Below, one piece after another: positions 29,116 through 40,013 of a DNA stretch of 64,000 nucleotides (positions within the stretch are counted from its first letter, which is position 1; the number at the start of each line of letters is the position of its first letter). The translations under genes and the position numbers were made by a program. The notes under the pieces were generated by a model, which had not been told where the DNA came from, ran no database searches, and was given only the letters and a program-made list of their open reading frames with translations. The stretch is from Streptomonospora nanhaiensis (GTDB lineage: Bacteria; Actinomycetota; Actinomycetes; Streptosporangiales; Streptosporangiaceae). The stretch covers positions 4,278,001 to 4,342,000 of the forward strand of contig NZ_JACCFO010000001.1 of assembly GCF_013410565.1 (NCBI RefSeq), written 5' to 3'.

Positions 29116-30024
29116 ATGAGTGTGTTGACCACCGAATTCGAGCAGCCGACCATGGACGACTACCCGTCCCGCAAGCACCACACGCCCGCGCTGATCTACC
29201 GCCGGGACCGCACCGTCTGGGGCGGCGCCGACTCCGGCCCCCTGGACGACGCCGCGCTGCGCGGCTACGACGACCGGGGCTACCTGCAGATCGAGCAGCT
29301 GATCACGCCGGCGGAGGTGGAGTCCTACACCGCCGAGCTGGAGCGGCTGAGCGCCGACGCCCGGCTGAAAGGGGACGAGCGCGTCGTCGTGGAGCGCGGC
29401 TCCGAGGAGGTCCGGTCCATCTTCGAGGTGCACCGCATCAGCGAGGTGTTCGCCGAGCTGGTGCGCGACCCGCGGATCGTGGACCGCGCCCGCCAGATCC
29501 TGGGCTCCGACGTCTACATCCACCAGAGCCGGGTCAACAACAAGCCGGGGTTCTCGGGCACCGACTTCTTCTGGCACTCCGACTTCGAGACCTGGCACGC
29601 CGAGGACGGCATGCCCCGGATGCGCGCGGTCAGCATCTCCATCGCGCTCACCGAGAACCACGTCCACAACGGCTCGCTGATGATCATGCCGGGCTCGCAC
29701 CGGACCTTCGTGTCCTGCGTGGGCGAGACCCCCGACGACCACTACCGCGAGTCGCTGAAGCGCCAGGAGGTGGGCACGCCCGACCAGGGCAGCCTGTCCA
29801 TCCTGGCCGAGCAGCACGGGATCGACGTGCTGACCGGTCCGGCCGGCGGCGCGATCATGTTCGACTCCAACTGCATGCACGGCTCCAACGGGAACATCAC
29901 GCCCTACCCGCGCGCCAACGTGTTCGTCGTCTACAACAGCGTCGAGAACACGTGCGTGGCGCCGTTCGCGGCGGCCAAGCCGCGCCCGGCGTTCCTGGGG
30001 GCGCGCGATTTCACCGCGGTGTGA
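29116..30024 (+). CDS. ectD: Ectoine 5-hydroxylase (EctD)
   Basis: Encodes 302 residues, the usual size. It is a non-haem Fe(II)/2-oxoglutarate dioxygenase with the EctD signature FFWHSDFETWHAEDGMPRMR: iron ligands are H154 and D156, and the distal ligand is H255 in NCMHGSNGN. It converts ectoine to 5-hydroxyectoine. AGGGGTAAGG precedes the ATG. The 247-bp gap after ectC, with its 56-bp palindrome, suggests separate control within the cluster. It is followed by the ehu uptake genes on the same strand. Confidence 0.96.
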   Translation: MSVLTTEFEQPTMDDYPSRKHHTPALIYRRDRTVWGGADSGPLDDAALRGYDDRGYLQIEQLITPAEVESYTAELERLSADARLKGDERVVVERGSEEVRSIFEVHRISEVFAELVRDPRIVDRARQILGSDVYIHQSRVNNKPGFSGTDFFWHSDFETWHAEDGMPRMRAVSISIALTENHVHNGSLMIMPGSHRTFVSCVGETPDDHYRESLKRQEVGTPDQGSLSILAEQHGIDVLTGPAGGAIMFDSNCMHGSNGNITPYPRANVFVVYNSVENTCVAPFAAAKPRPAFLGARDFTAV

Positions 30025-30387
30025 TCCCACCGCAACCGCCGGTCAATCAAGATCACGAAGGTGGAACCAGGACAAACCGGGCCGCTCCGTGGCGCGATCG
30101 TTACGGGGCCGGTCCCGGCCAGGTGGCGGGGTAACCAGTGCATAACGTGCTATTCCGCCGCAGTTAGTCCGAAGCGATCATGGGCACGGAGTTCGCAGCA
30201 ACTGTCCTTGCACCGCGACCCGCGTGACCGGGGGTACTGAGACGCCCTGCTCCACGCCCCGACCAGGGCCGTCTCTGGGCCACGCAACGTCCGTGTACCG
30301 ACGGAAAGTGGCGCTTCCTCCCCACCCGGGGAGGGAGCGCCGCGCCGTCCGCCAACCCTGGTTTCACGATGAGGAGACGAGAAGACG
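30025..30387 (+). promoter_or_regulatory. Region between ectD and ehuB, with a leader hairpin
   Basis: 363 bp without a gene. An AT-richer patch (30135-30185) has CATAAC- and TATTCC-like -10 candidates. A hairpin with a 14-bp stem (30310-30323 with 30328-30341, one T-G pair, 4-nt loop) lies 46 bp before the ehuB start. A separate promoter for the transporter operon is therefore likely, with a structured 5' leader. Confidence 0.5.
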
Positions 30388-31302
30388 ATGACGAACACCA
30401 ATCCCCTTGGTCGCCTGGGCCGCCGCGACGCGCTGCGCGTCGGCGGCGTCACCGCCGCCGCCCTCGTGGCGGTGCCCGGCCTGGCCGCGTGTTCGCGGAC
30501 CGAGCCCCGTGAGGGCCAGTCCACGCTGGACGCGCTGCGCGAGCAGGGCTTCATCCGCGCCGCCATCAACAACGAGCCCCCCTTCGGATTCATCGACGAG
30601 GAGGGCAACGTCACCGGCGAGGCCCCTGAGCTGCTGCGCGCCATCGCCAAGGAGATGGGGATCGATGAGGTCCAGGCCGAGACGGTGGCCTGGGACGGGC
30701 TGATCCCGGGGCTCAAGGCCAACCGGTTCGACGTCGTGGCGGCCGGCATGTACATCACCCCCGAGCGCTGCGCGGAGGTCGCGTTCGCCGAGCCCGACTA
30801 CAAGGTGCTCCAGGCGTTCATGGTGCCCAAGGGCAACCCCGACAACATCGAGACCTTCGAGACCTTCGCCGAGAACCCCGACCTGAAGGTGGCGGTGCTC
30901 AACGCCTCGGTCGAGCAGGAGTACGCCGAGGGCGCCGGCGTGCCCGCCGAGCAGATGGAGCTGGGCGACAACGCGGTCGGCATGATCGAGCTGCTGGAGA
31001 AGGGCCGCGTCAACGCGGTGGGGCTGAGCACCTTCTCGCTGAACTACCAGCTCAAGCAGCGCAACATGGGCGACGAGTACGAGGTCACCGAGGGCTTCAC
31101 CCCGGTGGTCGACGGCGAGGAGGTCAAGCCGGCCGGCGCGTTCGCGTTCCGCAAGGGCGACACCGATTTGCTCGACGCGTTCAACGAGGTCCTGGCCGAC
31201 TTCAAGCAGAACGGCCGGCTCACGGAGATCGGCGAGCCGTTCGGCTTCGACGAGACCGCCCACCCCGGGGACCTGACCACCGAAGAGCTGTGCTCGGAGT
31301 AA
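30388..31302 (+). CDS. ehuB: Ectoine/hydroxyectoine ABC transporter substrate-binding lipoprotein (EhuB)
   Basis: Encodes 304 residues. The N-terminus has a twin-arginine motif (LGRRDALRVGG) and a lipobox (GLAAC, lipidated Cys at about 35), so a Tat-exported lipoprotein is likely. The rest is a family 3 solute-binding fold (NNEPPFGFIDEEGNVTGEAP). The position right after ectABCD and the downstream permeases identify it as EhuB. It captures released ectoines. The ATG is preceded by GATGAGGAGACGAGAAG, with AGGAG as the ribosome site. Confidence 0.93.
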   Translation: MTNTNPLGRLGRRDALRVGGVTAAALVAVPGLAACSRTEPREGQSTLDALREQGFIRAAINNEPPFGFIDEEGNVTGEAPELLRAIAKEMGIDEVQAETVAWDGLIPGLKANRFDVVAAGMYITPERCAEVAFAEPDYKVLQAFMVPKGNPDNIETFETFAENPDLKVAVLNASVEQEYAEGAGVPAEQMELGDNAVGMIELLEKGRVNAVGLSTFSLNYQLKQRNMGDEYEVTEGFTPVVDGEEVKPAGAFAFRKGDTDLLDAFNEVLADFKQNGRLTEIGEPFGFDETAHPGDLTTEELCSE

Positions 31303-31324
31303 CAGGTAAGGCAGAGGTTTCCCC

Positions 31325-32053
31325 GTGGATTTCTTCGTCTCGACGTTCCCGATGTACCTGGCCGGGGCCGGTATCACGCTCCTGCTCACGGTCGCCGGTT
31401 CCGCGCTGGCCTTCGTGCTGGCGATGGCGATCGGCATCCTGGGCACGCTGCGCAACCCCGTGGCCCGGGGCATCGCGACCTTCTACACCGAGGTCTTCCG
31501 GGGCGTGGCCGCGCTGGTCGTGATGTTCTGGCTGGCGTTCGCGATCCCGCAGATCACGCCCTACCAGCTCGACATCAACTTCGCCGCGATCCTGGCCCTG
31601 GGCCTGAACGTCGGCGCCTACGGCGCCGAGGTCGTGCGCGCATCGATCAACGCGGTGCCCCGGGCCCAGACCGAGGCCACCGTCGCGCTCAACATGTCGT
31701 GGGCGCGGCGCACCTGGCGGGTGATCCTGCCGCAGGCGTGGGCGCAGATGCTGCCGACCTTCGGCAACCTGGTCATCGAGCTGATGAAGGCGTCGGCGAT
31801 CGTGTCGCTGGTCGGCGTGGCCGACCTGACCCAGATCGCCAACCAGCAGCGCGCCGCCACCGGTGACACGGTGATGGCGTTCACCAGCGCGCTGGTCATG
31901 TACTTCGTCCTGGCCCAGCTGCTGGTGCTGGGCGTGCGGCTGCTGGAGCGCCGGGCCAACCGCCGACTGGGCCGGGCACCGGCCGGCGGCGGCCTGCTGG
32001 GCCTGCTGCGGCCGCCCTCGCCCTCGACCGGAGCGAAGGTGACCGCCCTATGA
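31325..32053 (+). CDS. ehuC: Ectoine/hydroxyectoine ABC transporter permease (EhuC)
   Basis: Encodes 242 residues from a GTG. Typical HisM/GlnP-type permease: four to five membrane segments, an N-terminal TLLLTVAGSALAFVLAMAIG segment and an EAA loop (QTEATVALNMSWARRTWRVI, ending in the conserved hydrophobic patch). It ends with a basic tail. Its stop codon overlaps the ehuD start (ATGA), so the genes are translationally coupled. It forms the channel with EhuD. Confidence 0.92.
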   Translation: MDFFVSTFPMYLAGAGITLLLTVAGSALAFVLAMAIGILGTLRNPVARGIATFYTEVFRGVAALVVMFWLAFAIPQITPYQLDINFAAILALGLNVGAYGAEVVRASINAVPRAQTEATVALNMSWARRTWRVILPQAWAQMLPTFGNLVIELMKASAIVSLVGVADLTQIANQQRAATGDTVMAFTSALVMYFVLAQLLVLGVRLLERRANRRLGRAPAGGGLLGLLRPPSPSTGAKVTAL

Positions 32054-32674
32054 TGTGGGACACCGAGTTCGCCGTCGGGATCCTGCCCCAGCTGCTGGAG
32101 GGCCTGGTCGTCACCGTCCAGGCGACCCTGCTGGGGTATGCGGTCGCGCTGGTGCTGGGCCTGGCCGTGGCGCTCGTCCGCCGCGTGCGCGTGGTGGGGC
32201 CGATCGTGTTCGCGGTCTTCGAGTTCATCCGCTCCACGCCGCTGCTGGTCCAGCTCTTCTTCGTCTTCTACCTGGCGCCGGCCAACCTCACGCCGCTGAC
32301 CATCGGTGTGGCGGTGCTGGGCGTGCACTACGCCGCCTACACCGCCGAGGTCTACCGCTCGGGCATCGAGGGGGTGGCCAAGGGCCAGTGGGAGGCGTGC
32401 CGCGCGCTGAGCCTTCCCCCGCTGCGGGTGTGGGGCGCGGTGGTGCTGCCGCAGGCCATCCGCAAGGTCATCCCCGCCCTGGGCAACTACCTCATCGCCA
32501 TGTTCAAGGACACGCCGCTCCTGTTCGCGATCACCGTCCACGAGATGATGTTCGTCGCGGACACCATCGGCAGTGAGACCTTCCGCAGCATGGAGGCCTA
32601 CACCCTGGTCGGCCTGCTGTTCCTCCTGGTGAGCGTGCCGTCCGCCATTGTGATCCGACGTTTGGAGCGCCGTT

Positions 32675-32688
<14 letters not shown>
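32050..32688 (+). CDS. ehuD: Ectoine/hydroxyectoine ABC transporter permease (EhuD)
   Basis: Encodes 212 residues. HisM-type permease with about five membrane segments, FIRSTPLLVQLFFVFYLAP (conserved in polar amino-acid permeases) and the EAA loop GQWEACRALSLPPLRVWGAV. It overlaps ehuC by 4 nt and ehuA by 14 nt. Its close similarity in design to EhuC implies a heterodimeric channel. Confidence 0.92.
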
Positions 32689-33499
<811 letters not shown>

Positions 33500-33524
33500 G
33501 GCCCGCGCCCGCGCGGGCGCCGAA

Positions 33525-33563
33525 CGGCGGCGGGGCGGCTCCGGGGGAGCCGCCCCGCCGCCG
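33525..33563 (+). terminator. Terminator hairpin after the ehu operon
   Basis: A perfect 18-bp stem (33525-33542 with 33546-33563) and 3-nt loop starts 26 bp after the ehuA stop codon. Confidence 0.85.
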
Positions 33564-33673
33564 CCGTCGGCCAGCGTTAGGTAAAAAAACGGAGAGTAAC
33601 GACATACCGTTGCCATTGCGTCACCTTTTCCTGTCTTCAGGAGAGACTGAGGTCCTGACCTGGGGGGAGGCCG

Positions 33674-34588
33674 GTGGCGAAGGAGTACGGACGGGCGCTG
33701 AGGTGGGGGCTCGCCGTCGTGGTGACGGCAGCCGCCCTCGTCGTCGTCCTCTTGCCGGGCCTGCCGGCGCTGGGCTGGTGGCGCGGCGCGCCCCTGTTCG
33801 CCAGCGTGCTGGTGCCCATCCCGGTGACCATGGCCGTGGCCGCGCTGGTGACCGACCACCGCAGGCGCGAGGCACTGGACCGGCGGGCGCGGGCCGCGCT
33901 CGACGGGCACTCCATGCGCTACGAGCTGTCGTGGCTGATGGCGCTGCTCGCGGGCTTCACCGCGGCCACGGTGGCGGTCTCCCACTTCGCCGCGGCGCTG
34001 TTCCACGGGGTGTCGTGGGAGATCCTCATGCCGCCGGTGCGGATCCTGTTCCTGTTCGTGCTGCCGCTGCTGGTGGTGGACCGGGGCGGGTTCACCACCT
34101 TGGGGCACGGCACGGTGATGCCGCGCGTGGCCATGCGGGTGACCGACCGCTGGCGCTGGACCGGGCTCTTCCCGGTCGGGGTGAACCTCGCGCTGATCGC
34201 CGCCGCGCTGTTCCCGGCGCCGCCCGTCCCGGCGGGCCTGGTGGTGGGCGCCGCGCTGGCCATCTTCGCCGCGGTGGCGGTGCCCGAGGAGATCTTCTAC
34301 CGCGCGCTGGTGCAGACCCGGCTGGAGCGGCTGCTGGGCCGGTGGGGCGGGATCCTGGCGACGTCGGCGCTGTTCACCGCGGTCAGCGTGTTCCTGGCCG
34401 CCTACGGCGACTCCACCACCGAGGCGGCGACGGTCTCGGCCGGCGTGCTGGAGTCCGTGGTGGTCTACGGGGCGGCGGGGATCGTCTACGGCTACGTCTG
34501 GTCGTGCTACCGCAACATCTGGCTGAGCATCCTCTTCCGCGGCGGCTCCCTGCTGCTCACCGTCATCCCGGAGCTCCGGCTGCTCTGA
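33674..34588 (+). CDS. CPBP-like intramembrane protease family protein, incomplete active site
   Basis: Encodes 304 residues from a GTG close behind GGGGGGAGG. About eight membrane segments. Motif 1 of CPBP/ABI proteases is present (VPEEIFYRALVQTRL, the EExxxR pair). The His positions of motif 2 (FxxxH) and motif 3 are not evident: the corresponding stretches read LFTAVSVF and ILFRGGSLL. It may therefore be a non-proteolytic relative. It follows the ehu terminator and has its own AT-rich leader (33580-33600, with an A7 run), so it is likely expressed separately. Confidence 0.7.
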   Translation: MAKEYGRALRWGLAVVVTAAALVVVLLPGLPALGWWRGAPLFASVLVPIPVTMAVAALVTDHRRREALDRRARAALDGHSMRYELSWLMALLAGFTAATVAVSHFAAALFHGVSWEILMPPVRILFLFVLPLLVVDRGGFTTLGHGTVMPRVAMRVTDRWRWTGLFPVGVNLALIAAALFPAPPVPAGLVVGAALAIFAAVAVPEEIFYRALVQTRLERLLGRWGGILATSALFTAVSVFLAAYGDSTTEAATVSAGVLESVVVYGAAGIVYGYVWSCYRNIWLSILFRGGSLLLTVIPELRLL

Positions 34589-34890
34589 GGGTGCCGGGCC
34601 GGCCACGGGGCGAAGCGCCCTCCGCCCGGCCCCGGCCACCCCGGCCCCCTCCGTGCGTGTCCGGTTTGGGAAGCTGGGCGGTGTACGGGGTGTTGCGGGG
34701 GATCTGCGGGCGCCCACGGGGAACACCCTGATTGGGGCCGCCGCGCGGACGGGTCCGGAGCGGTCCCGCGCCCGGGTGCCCGCGGGCGCGGCGGTATCCC
34801 GGTATCTCCCGGTACCTCCCGACGCCGCCATTAACCGCGGGCTCACCGGCGCGCCGGACGTCGTTCACACGGATGGGGGACTCTGCGACC
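34589..34890. other. Intergenic region upstream of ppk
   Basis: 302 bp. GC-rich, with imperfect GGCCGG-based inverted repeats near 34595-34650 that may terminate the preceding gene. GGTATCTCCCGGTACCTCCC near 34800 is a short direct repeat. No clear promoter is visible. Confidence 0.35.
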
Positions 34891-36978
34891 GTGACACTTG
34901 AATCGGTGGTTCCTGGGCAAAGCGGGCCAAACCTTCCGCCGGACCGCTTCCTCGACCGCGAGGAGGGCTGGCTGCGGTTCAACCAGCGGGTCCTCGAACT
35001 CGCCGAGGACGTCGACACCCCCCTGCTGGAGCGCGCCCGCTACCTCGCGATCTTCTCCAGCAACCTGGACGAGTTCTTCATGGTCCGCGTGGCCGGCCTC
35101 AAGCGGCGCCTGGCCACCGGCGTGGCCGTCACCGCCTCCACCCGCCACCATCCGCGGGCGCTCCTCCAGCGCATCTCCGACGTCTCGCGCGAACTGATGC
35201 TGCGCCAGGCCCGCTGCTTCCACGAGTCGGTGGCGCCCGCGCTGGCCGAGGCGGGCATCAGCATCGTGCGCTGGGACCAGCTCGACGACACCGAGCGCCG
35301 CCGCATGCACCGGTTCTTCCACGGCTCGATCTACCCCGTGCTCACCCCCTTCGCCGTCGACCCCGCCCACCCCTTCCCCTACATCTCCGGCCGCTCCCTC
35401 AACCTGGCCGTCACCGTGCGCGACCCCGAGAACGGGCGCACCATGTTCGCCCGCGTGAAGATGCCCTCGGCGCTGCCCCGGTTCATCGACCTGGGCCGCG
35501 AGCGGTTCGTCCCGGTCGAGGACGTGGTGGCCGGCCACCTGTCGGTGCTGTTCGAGGGCATGGAGGTGCTGGAGCACCACGCCTTCCGGGTCACCCGCAA
35601 CGCCGACCTGGAGGTGGACGAGGACGAGACCGACGACCTGGTGACCTCCCTGGAGAACGAGCTGCTCCGGCGCCGGTTCGGCCCGCTGGTGCGGCTGGAG
35701 GTCGAGGAGACGATCTCCGAGGACGTGCTGGCCATCCTGCGCCGCGAGCTGGGCGCCGACGACGAGGAGGTCTACCGGGTCCCCGGCCCGCTCAACCTCG
35801 CCGGCCTCCACCAGATCGCCGACCTCCCGCGCCCCGAGCTGCGGTTCAGCCCGATGGTGCCGGTCGAGCCGCAGGTGCTGTCCCAGGACGACTTCTTCGA
35901 CGCCGTGCGCCGGCGCGACCTGCTGGTCCACCACCCCTACGAGTCCTTCACCACCACCACCGAGCGGTTCCTCGCCATGGCCGCGGCCGACCCCCGGGTG
36001 GTCGCCGTCAAGCAGACCCTCTACCGCACCAGCGGCGACTCCACCATCGTGGATGCGCTGATCGACGCCGCCCGCGTGGGCAAGGAGGTCGTGGTGCTGG
36101 TGGAGATCAAGGCGCGCTTCGACGAGCAGAACAACATTTTGTGGGCCCGCAAGCTGGAGGAGGCGGGCTGCCACGTCGTCTACGGCGTGGTGGGGCTCAA
36201 GACCCACTGCAAGCTCGCCCTCGTCGTGCGCCAGGACGACGACGGCGTGCTGCGCCGCTACTGCCACGTGGGCACCGGCAACTACAACCCCAGCACCGCC
36301 CGGATCTACGAGGACTTCGGCCTGTTCTCGGCCGACCCCGAGGTCGGCGAGGACCTCAGCGGCCTGTTCAACCACCTCACCGGGTTCTCCCGCAAGTCCG
36401 AGTACCGTCGGCTGCTGGTGGCCCCCGCCGCGCTGCGCGACGGCCTCATGCACCGCATCCGCCGCGAGGTCGAGAACCACGAGAACGGCCTGCCCGCGCG
36501 GATCCGCATCAAGGTCAACTCGCTCGTGGACGAGGACGTCATCGACGGCCTCTACGCCGCCTCGCGCGCGGGCGTGCCCGTGGACCTGTGGGTGCGCGGC
36601 AGCTGCGTGCTGCGCCCCGGAGTGGACGGCCTGTCGGAGAACATCCGGGTACGCAGTATCCTCGGACGGTTCCTGGAGCATTCCCGGATCTTCGTCTTCG
36701 AGAATGGAGGGGAACCGCAGGTGTGGCTCGGCAGCGCCGACCTCATGCCGCGCAACCTGGACCGCCGAGTCGAGGCGCTGATCCGTGTCGCCGACCCCGA
36801 CCAGCGCCGCCGCCTGGTCGACCTGATGGACCTCGCCATGGCCGACACCACCACCTCCTGGCGCATGGCCGCCGACGGCGAGTGGACCCGCGTCACCCGC
36901 GACTCCGACGGCGGCTACCTGCTCGACATCCAGAACGCGCTGCGCAGCGACCGCCACCTGCGGGTCGTCGATGGCTGA
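34891..36978 (+). CDS. ppk: Polyphosphate kinase (PPK1)
   Basis: Encodes 695 residues from a GTG behind GGGGGA; an ATG at 34873 would add six residues but lacks a ribosome site. PPK1 domain order is clear: N-terminal helical domain ([19 protein letters not shown]), head domain, and two phospholipase-D-like C domains. The predicted phospho-His 439 is in [12 protein letters not shown], and [19 protein letters not shown] and [14 protein letters not shown] are conserved active-site segments. It makes polyphosphate from ATP reversibly. It overlaps the Nudix gene by 8 nt, an arrangement also known from mycobacteria (ppk next to mutT1). Confidence 0.95.
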   Translation: MTLESVVPGQSGPNLPPDRFLDREEGWLRFNQRVLELAEDVDTPLLERARYLAIFSSNLDEFFMVRVAGLKRRLATGVAVTASTRHHPRALLQRISDVSRELMLRQARCFHESVAPALAEAGISIVRWDQLDDTERRRMHRFFHGSIYPVLTPFAVDPAHPFPYISGRSLNLAVTVRDPENGRTMFARVKMPSALPRFIDLGRERFVPVEDVVAGHLSVLFEGMEVLEHHAFRVTRNADLEVDEDETDDLVTSLENELLRRRFGPLVRLEVEETISEDVLAILRRELGADDEEVYRVPGPLNLAGLHQIADLPRPELRFSPMVPVEPQVLSQDDFFDAVRRRDLLVHHPYESFTTTTERFLAMAAADPRVVAVKQTLYRTSGDSTIVDALIDAARVGKEVVVLVEIKARFDEQNNILWARKLEEAGCHVVYGVVGLKTHCKLALVVRQDDDGVLRRYCHVGTGNYNPSTARIYEDFGLFSADPEVGEDLSGLFNHLTGFSRKSEYRRLLVAPAALRDGLMHRIRREVENHENGLPARIRIKVNSLVDEDVIDGLYAASRAGVPVDLWVRGSCVLRPGVDGLSENIRVRSILGRFLEHSRIFVFENGGEPQVWLGSADLMPRNLDRRVEALIRVADPDQRRRLVDLMDLAMADTTTSWRMAADGEWTRVTRDSDGGYLLDIQNALRSDRHLRVVDG

Positions 36979-37966
36979 GAACCCAGAGCACCCGATCACG
37001 ATCACCAGTGCCTTCCCGCCGCGCGAGACCGCGCCCAGCGGCTACCTCGAACCGATCCGCTCGGCGGGCGGGGTGCTGTGGCGCGGCGACCCCGACACCG
37101 TCGACACCGACCCCGCCTCCCGCGAGGTCCTGCTCGTGCACCGCCCCGACCGCGACGACTGGTCGCTGCCCAAGGGCAAGGTGAAGAACCGCGAGCACCT
37201 GCTGTGCGCCGCCGTGCGCGAGGTCACCGAGGAGACCGGCCTGGCGCCGGTCCTGGGCCGCCGGGTGCCGCCGCAGCGCTACCTCAAGGAGGGCTGGCCC
37301 AAGCAGGTGGAGTGGTGGGCCGCCACCGCCGAGGGGGAGTCCGCCTTCGCGCCCAACGACGAGATCGACCGGGTGGAGTGGCTGCCGCTGGAGAAGGCCC
37401 GGCGGCGGCTCACCTACGGCCACGACATCCAGGTCGTCAACAACTTCGCCAGCGGTCCCGCCCGCACCTTCCCGATCGTCCTGCTGCGGCACGCGGCGGC
37501 GGGCGACAAGAGCTCCTGGGACGACGACCTGCTGCGCCCGCTGGACCCCGCCGGAAGGGCCGACGCCCAGGAGCTCGCGCCGGTGCTGGCGGCCTTCGGC
37601 GCCCCGCGCGTGGTCAGCTCGGCGGCGGCGCGCTGCACCGAGACGATGCTGCCCTTCACCGTGGACAGCGGCGCCGACATGCGCACCGAGCGCGCGTTCA
37701 CCGCGCAGGTGGTGGGCGCCGACACCGCCGCCTTCGACCGCGAGGCGGCCGCCGAGGCGTTCGTCACGCTGCTGGAAGAGGGCCGCCCCACGGTGGTCTG
37801 CACCCACGGCGAGCTGATCCCGTTCCTCATGCGCGAGGCGCTGGGCCGGCTCGGCGCGCCGGTCACCCAGCAGTTGTCCCTGCGCAAGGCCGCTTTCTGG
37901 GTGCTGCACATCGCCCAGGCCGACCGCGCGCTCGCCGCGGTGGAGCGCCACGCGGTCCGGGTCTAG
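36971..37966 (+). CDS. Nudix hydrolase fused to a histidine phosphatase domain (MutT1-like)
   Basis: Encodes 331 residues. The N-terminal Nudix domain (about 25-165) has a complete box: [16 protein letters not shown] then REVTEETGL. The C-terminal histidine-phosphatase domain (about 170-331) begins [13 protein letters not shown], with a second active-site His in [11 protein letters not shown]. The fusion matches mycobacterial MutT1, which removes 8-oxo-GTP/dGTP and diadenosine polyphosphates. Overlap with ppk suggests co-expression. Confidence 0.92.
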   Translation: MAENPEHPITITSAFPPRETAPSGYLEPIRSAGGVLWRGDPDTVDTDPASREVLLVHRPDRDDWSLPKGKVKNREHLLCAAVREVTEETGLAPVLGRRVPPQRYLKEGWPKQVEWWAATAEGESAFAPNDEIDRVEWLPLEKARRRLTYGHDIQVVNNFASGPARTFPIVLLRHAAAGDKSSWDDDLLRPLDPAGRADAQELAPVLAAFGAPRVVSSAAARCTETMLPFTVDSGADMRTERAFTAQVVGADTAAFDREAAAEAFVTLLEEGRPTVVCTHGELIPFLMREALGRLGAPVTQQLSLRKAAFWVLHIAQADRALAAVERHAVRV

Positions 37967-38035
37967 GCGGGGCCCGCGTCCTTGCGGAGTGGGCGATTGG
38001 CACCTGGTGCGGCACGTGTTGAGAGAATTGGGCGC

Positions 38036-38488
38036 ATGGACAAGAACCGAGTCTCGCGCAGTGTCGTGATCGACGCCCCCGCCGAGAAGATCTTCGACAT
38101 CATCGCCACCCCCGGGCGCCACCACGAGTTCGACGGATCGGGCACCGTGGTCGGCCTCCACGAGGGCGACGAGCGGCTGGGGCCGGGCTCGCGCTTCGGC
38201 ATGAGCATGCGCATGGGCCTGCCCTACCGCACCGCCAACCGGGTGGTGGAGTACGTCGAGAACCGCCGCCTGGCCTGGCGCCACATCGGCCCGCACATCT
38301 GGCGCTGGGAGCTGGAGCCGCAGGAGGACGGCACCACCAAGGTCACCGAGACCTTCGACTACTCCGTCGGCGCCTTCGCCTACATCCTGCTGGGCTACCC
38401 CGCGCGCAACGCCCGCGGCATCGAGGAGACCCTGCCCCGGCTCAAGCGCCTCGCCGAGGCCGAGGCGGGCACCGCCGACCCCGCATGA
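38036..38488 (+). CDS. SRPBCC (START-like) domain protein
   Basis: Encodes 150 residues. The N-terminus SRSVVIDAPAEKIFDIIATP and the C-terminal helix (YPARNARGIEETLPRLKRLAE) are typical of polyketide-cyclase/dehydrase-like SRPBCC proteins with a hydrophobic ligand cavity. No catalytic residues can be named. The ATG at 38036 is chosen because upstream codons are unlike protein; the GAGAG before it is a weak ribosome site. It lies 69 bp after the Nudix gene. Confidence 0.83.
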   Translation: MDKNRVSRSVVIDAPAEKIFDIIATPGRHHEFDGSGTVVGLHEGDERLGPGSRFGMSMRMGLPYRTANRVVEYVENRRLAWRHIGPHIWRWELEPQEDGTTKVTETFDYSVGAFAYILLGYPARNARGIEETLPRLKRLAEAEAGTADPA

Positions 38489-38496
38489 GGGGCGCC

Positions 38497-38527
38497 GGCC
38501 GGGACCGCCGCGCGGGCGGCCCCGGCC
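38497..38527 (+). terminator. Hairpin after the SRPBCC gene
   Basis: A 13-bp stem with one A-C mismatch (38497-38509 with 38515-38527) and 5-nt loop starts 9 bp after the stop codon. Confidence 0.6.
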
Positions 38528-38629
38528 AGGGGAGCCGGAGCGGCCGCAGGCGTCCGGCCCCGCCACCGGCGCCCGGCCCGCACCGGTCTGCGCGCACCCC
38601 CTCCGCGCGCGCGTGCCAGACTGGACGGC

Positions 38630-39751
38630 ATGCCATCCTCGTTCGCCGAAGCCCGCGTTGACCTGGGCGCCATCAGTGAGAACACCGCCACCCTGGCGCG
38701 CCGCGCGGCCGGCGCCCAGGTGATGGGCGTGGTCAAGGCCGACGGATACGGCCACGGCATCCTGCCCGCCGCGCGCGCCATGCTCGCGGGCGGGGCGACC
38801 TGGCTGGGCACCGCCATCATCGAGGAGGCGCTGGAGCTGCGCGGTGCCGGCATCACCGCACCGCTGGTCTCCTGGATCGTGCCGCCCGGCGCCCCGCTGG
38901 CGGCGGCGCTGGCCGCCGACATCGACCTGGGCCTCAGCGACCCGCCGCTCATCGCCGCCGTGGCCGCGGCCGCCCGCGAGACCGGGCGGCGGGCGCGCGT
39001 GCACCTCAAGGCCGACACCGGCCTGAACCGGGGCGGGGTCACCGCCGACCAGTGGCCCGCGGCGGTCGCGGCGGCGGCCCGCGCCGAGGCCGACGGGCTG
39101 ATCCGCGTCGTCGGGGTCTTCTCCCACTTCGCGTGCGCCGACGAGCCCGGCCACCCCTCCATCGCGGCGCAGACCGCAGCCTTCCACGAGGCGCTGGAGG
39201 TCGCCGCCAAGGCCGGACTGCGGCCGGAGGTGCGCCACATCGCCAACTCCGCCGCCACGCTCACCCTGCCCGAGACCCACTTCGACCTGGTACGGCCGGG
39301 GATCGCGAGCTACGGCATCAGCCCCATCCCCGGCCTGACCGGCACCGGGCTGCGCCCGGCCATGACCCTGCGCGCCCGGATCGCCCTGGTCAAGCGGGTC
39401 CCGGCGGGCAGCGGGGTGTCCTACGGGCACCGCTACACCACCGACCGCGCCACCAATCTGGCCCTGGTGCCGCTGGGCTACGGCGACGGGATCCCGCGCG
39501 CGGCCACCAACACCGGCCCGGTGTGGGTGGCGGGCCGGCGGCGGACGGTCGCGGGCACGGTGTGCATGGACCAGTTCATGGTCGACATCGGCGACGACAC
39601 CGCCGAGGAGCACCCCGACGCGGTGCTGTTCGGCCCCGGCGACGGCGGGGAGCCCACCGCCCAGGACTGGGCCGACGCGCTGGGGACCATCCCCTACGAG
39701 ATCGTCACCCGCATCAGCCCGCGGGTGCCCCGCGTCTACGTCGGGGGCTGA
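38630..39751 (+). CDS. alr: Alanine racemase
   Basis: Encodes 373 residues. The PLP-binding Lys is K36 in VVKADGYGHG. The catalytic Tyr is in GVSYGHRYTT, and GTVCMDQFMVDIGD marks the C-terminal beta domain. It supplies D-alanine for peptidoglycan. It lies upstream of the tsa genes, as in other actinomycetes, with a 262-bp gap that shows no gene. Confidence 0.95.
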   Translation: MPSSFAEARVDLGAISENTATLARRAAGAQVMGVVKADGYGHGILPAARAMLAGGATWLGTAIIEEALELRGAGITAPLVSWIVPPGAPLAAALAADIDLGLSDPPLIAAVAAAARETGRRARVHLKADTGLNRGGVTADQWPAAVAAAARAEADGLIRVVGVFSHFACADEPGHPSIAAQTAAFHEALEVAAKAGLRPEVRHIANSAATLTLPETHFDLVRPGIASYGISPIPGLTGTGLRPAMTLRARIALVKRVPAGSGVSYGHRYTTDRATNLALVPLGYGDGIPRAATNTGPVWVAGRRRTVAGTVCMDQFMVDIGDDTAEEHPDAVLFGPGDGGEPTAQDWADALGTIPYEIVTRISPRVPRVYVGG

Positions 39752-40013
39752 CGCCCGCGGGGGCAGCCGTAGAACTCCGCCCGGCGCCTGCGCTCCTCGG
39801 CGCGGGCGCGCTCGGCCGCCTCGGCGCGCGCCTGGGGGCGGCGGCCTCCGCCTCCGGCGCGGTCCGCCGCACCGGGCGGGCCTCCTCCGGCGTCCGCGAC
39901 CGACGGCGTCACCGGGGCGTCCCAACACGCCTACCCTGGTAACAAGGGCGGACCCACCACCGCGCCCCGCCCGACATCCACGAGACAGCCCGTCGACACA
40001 GCGCTGTGAGCCC

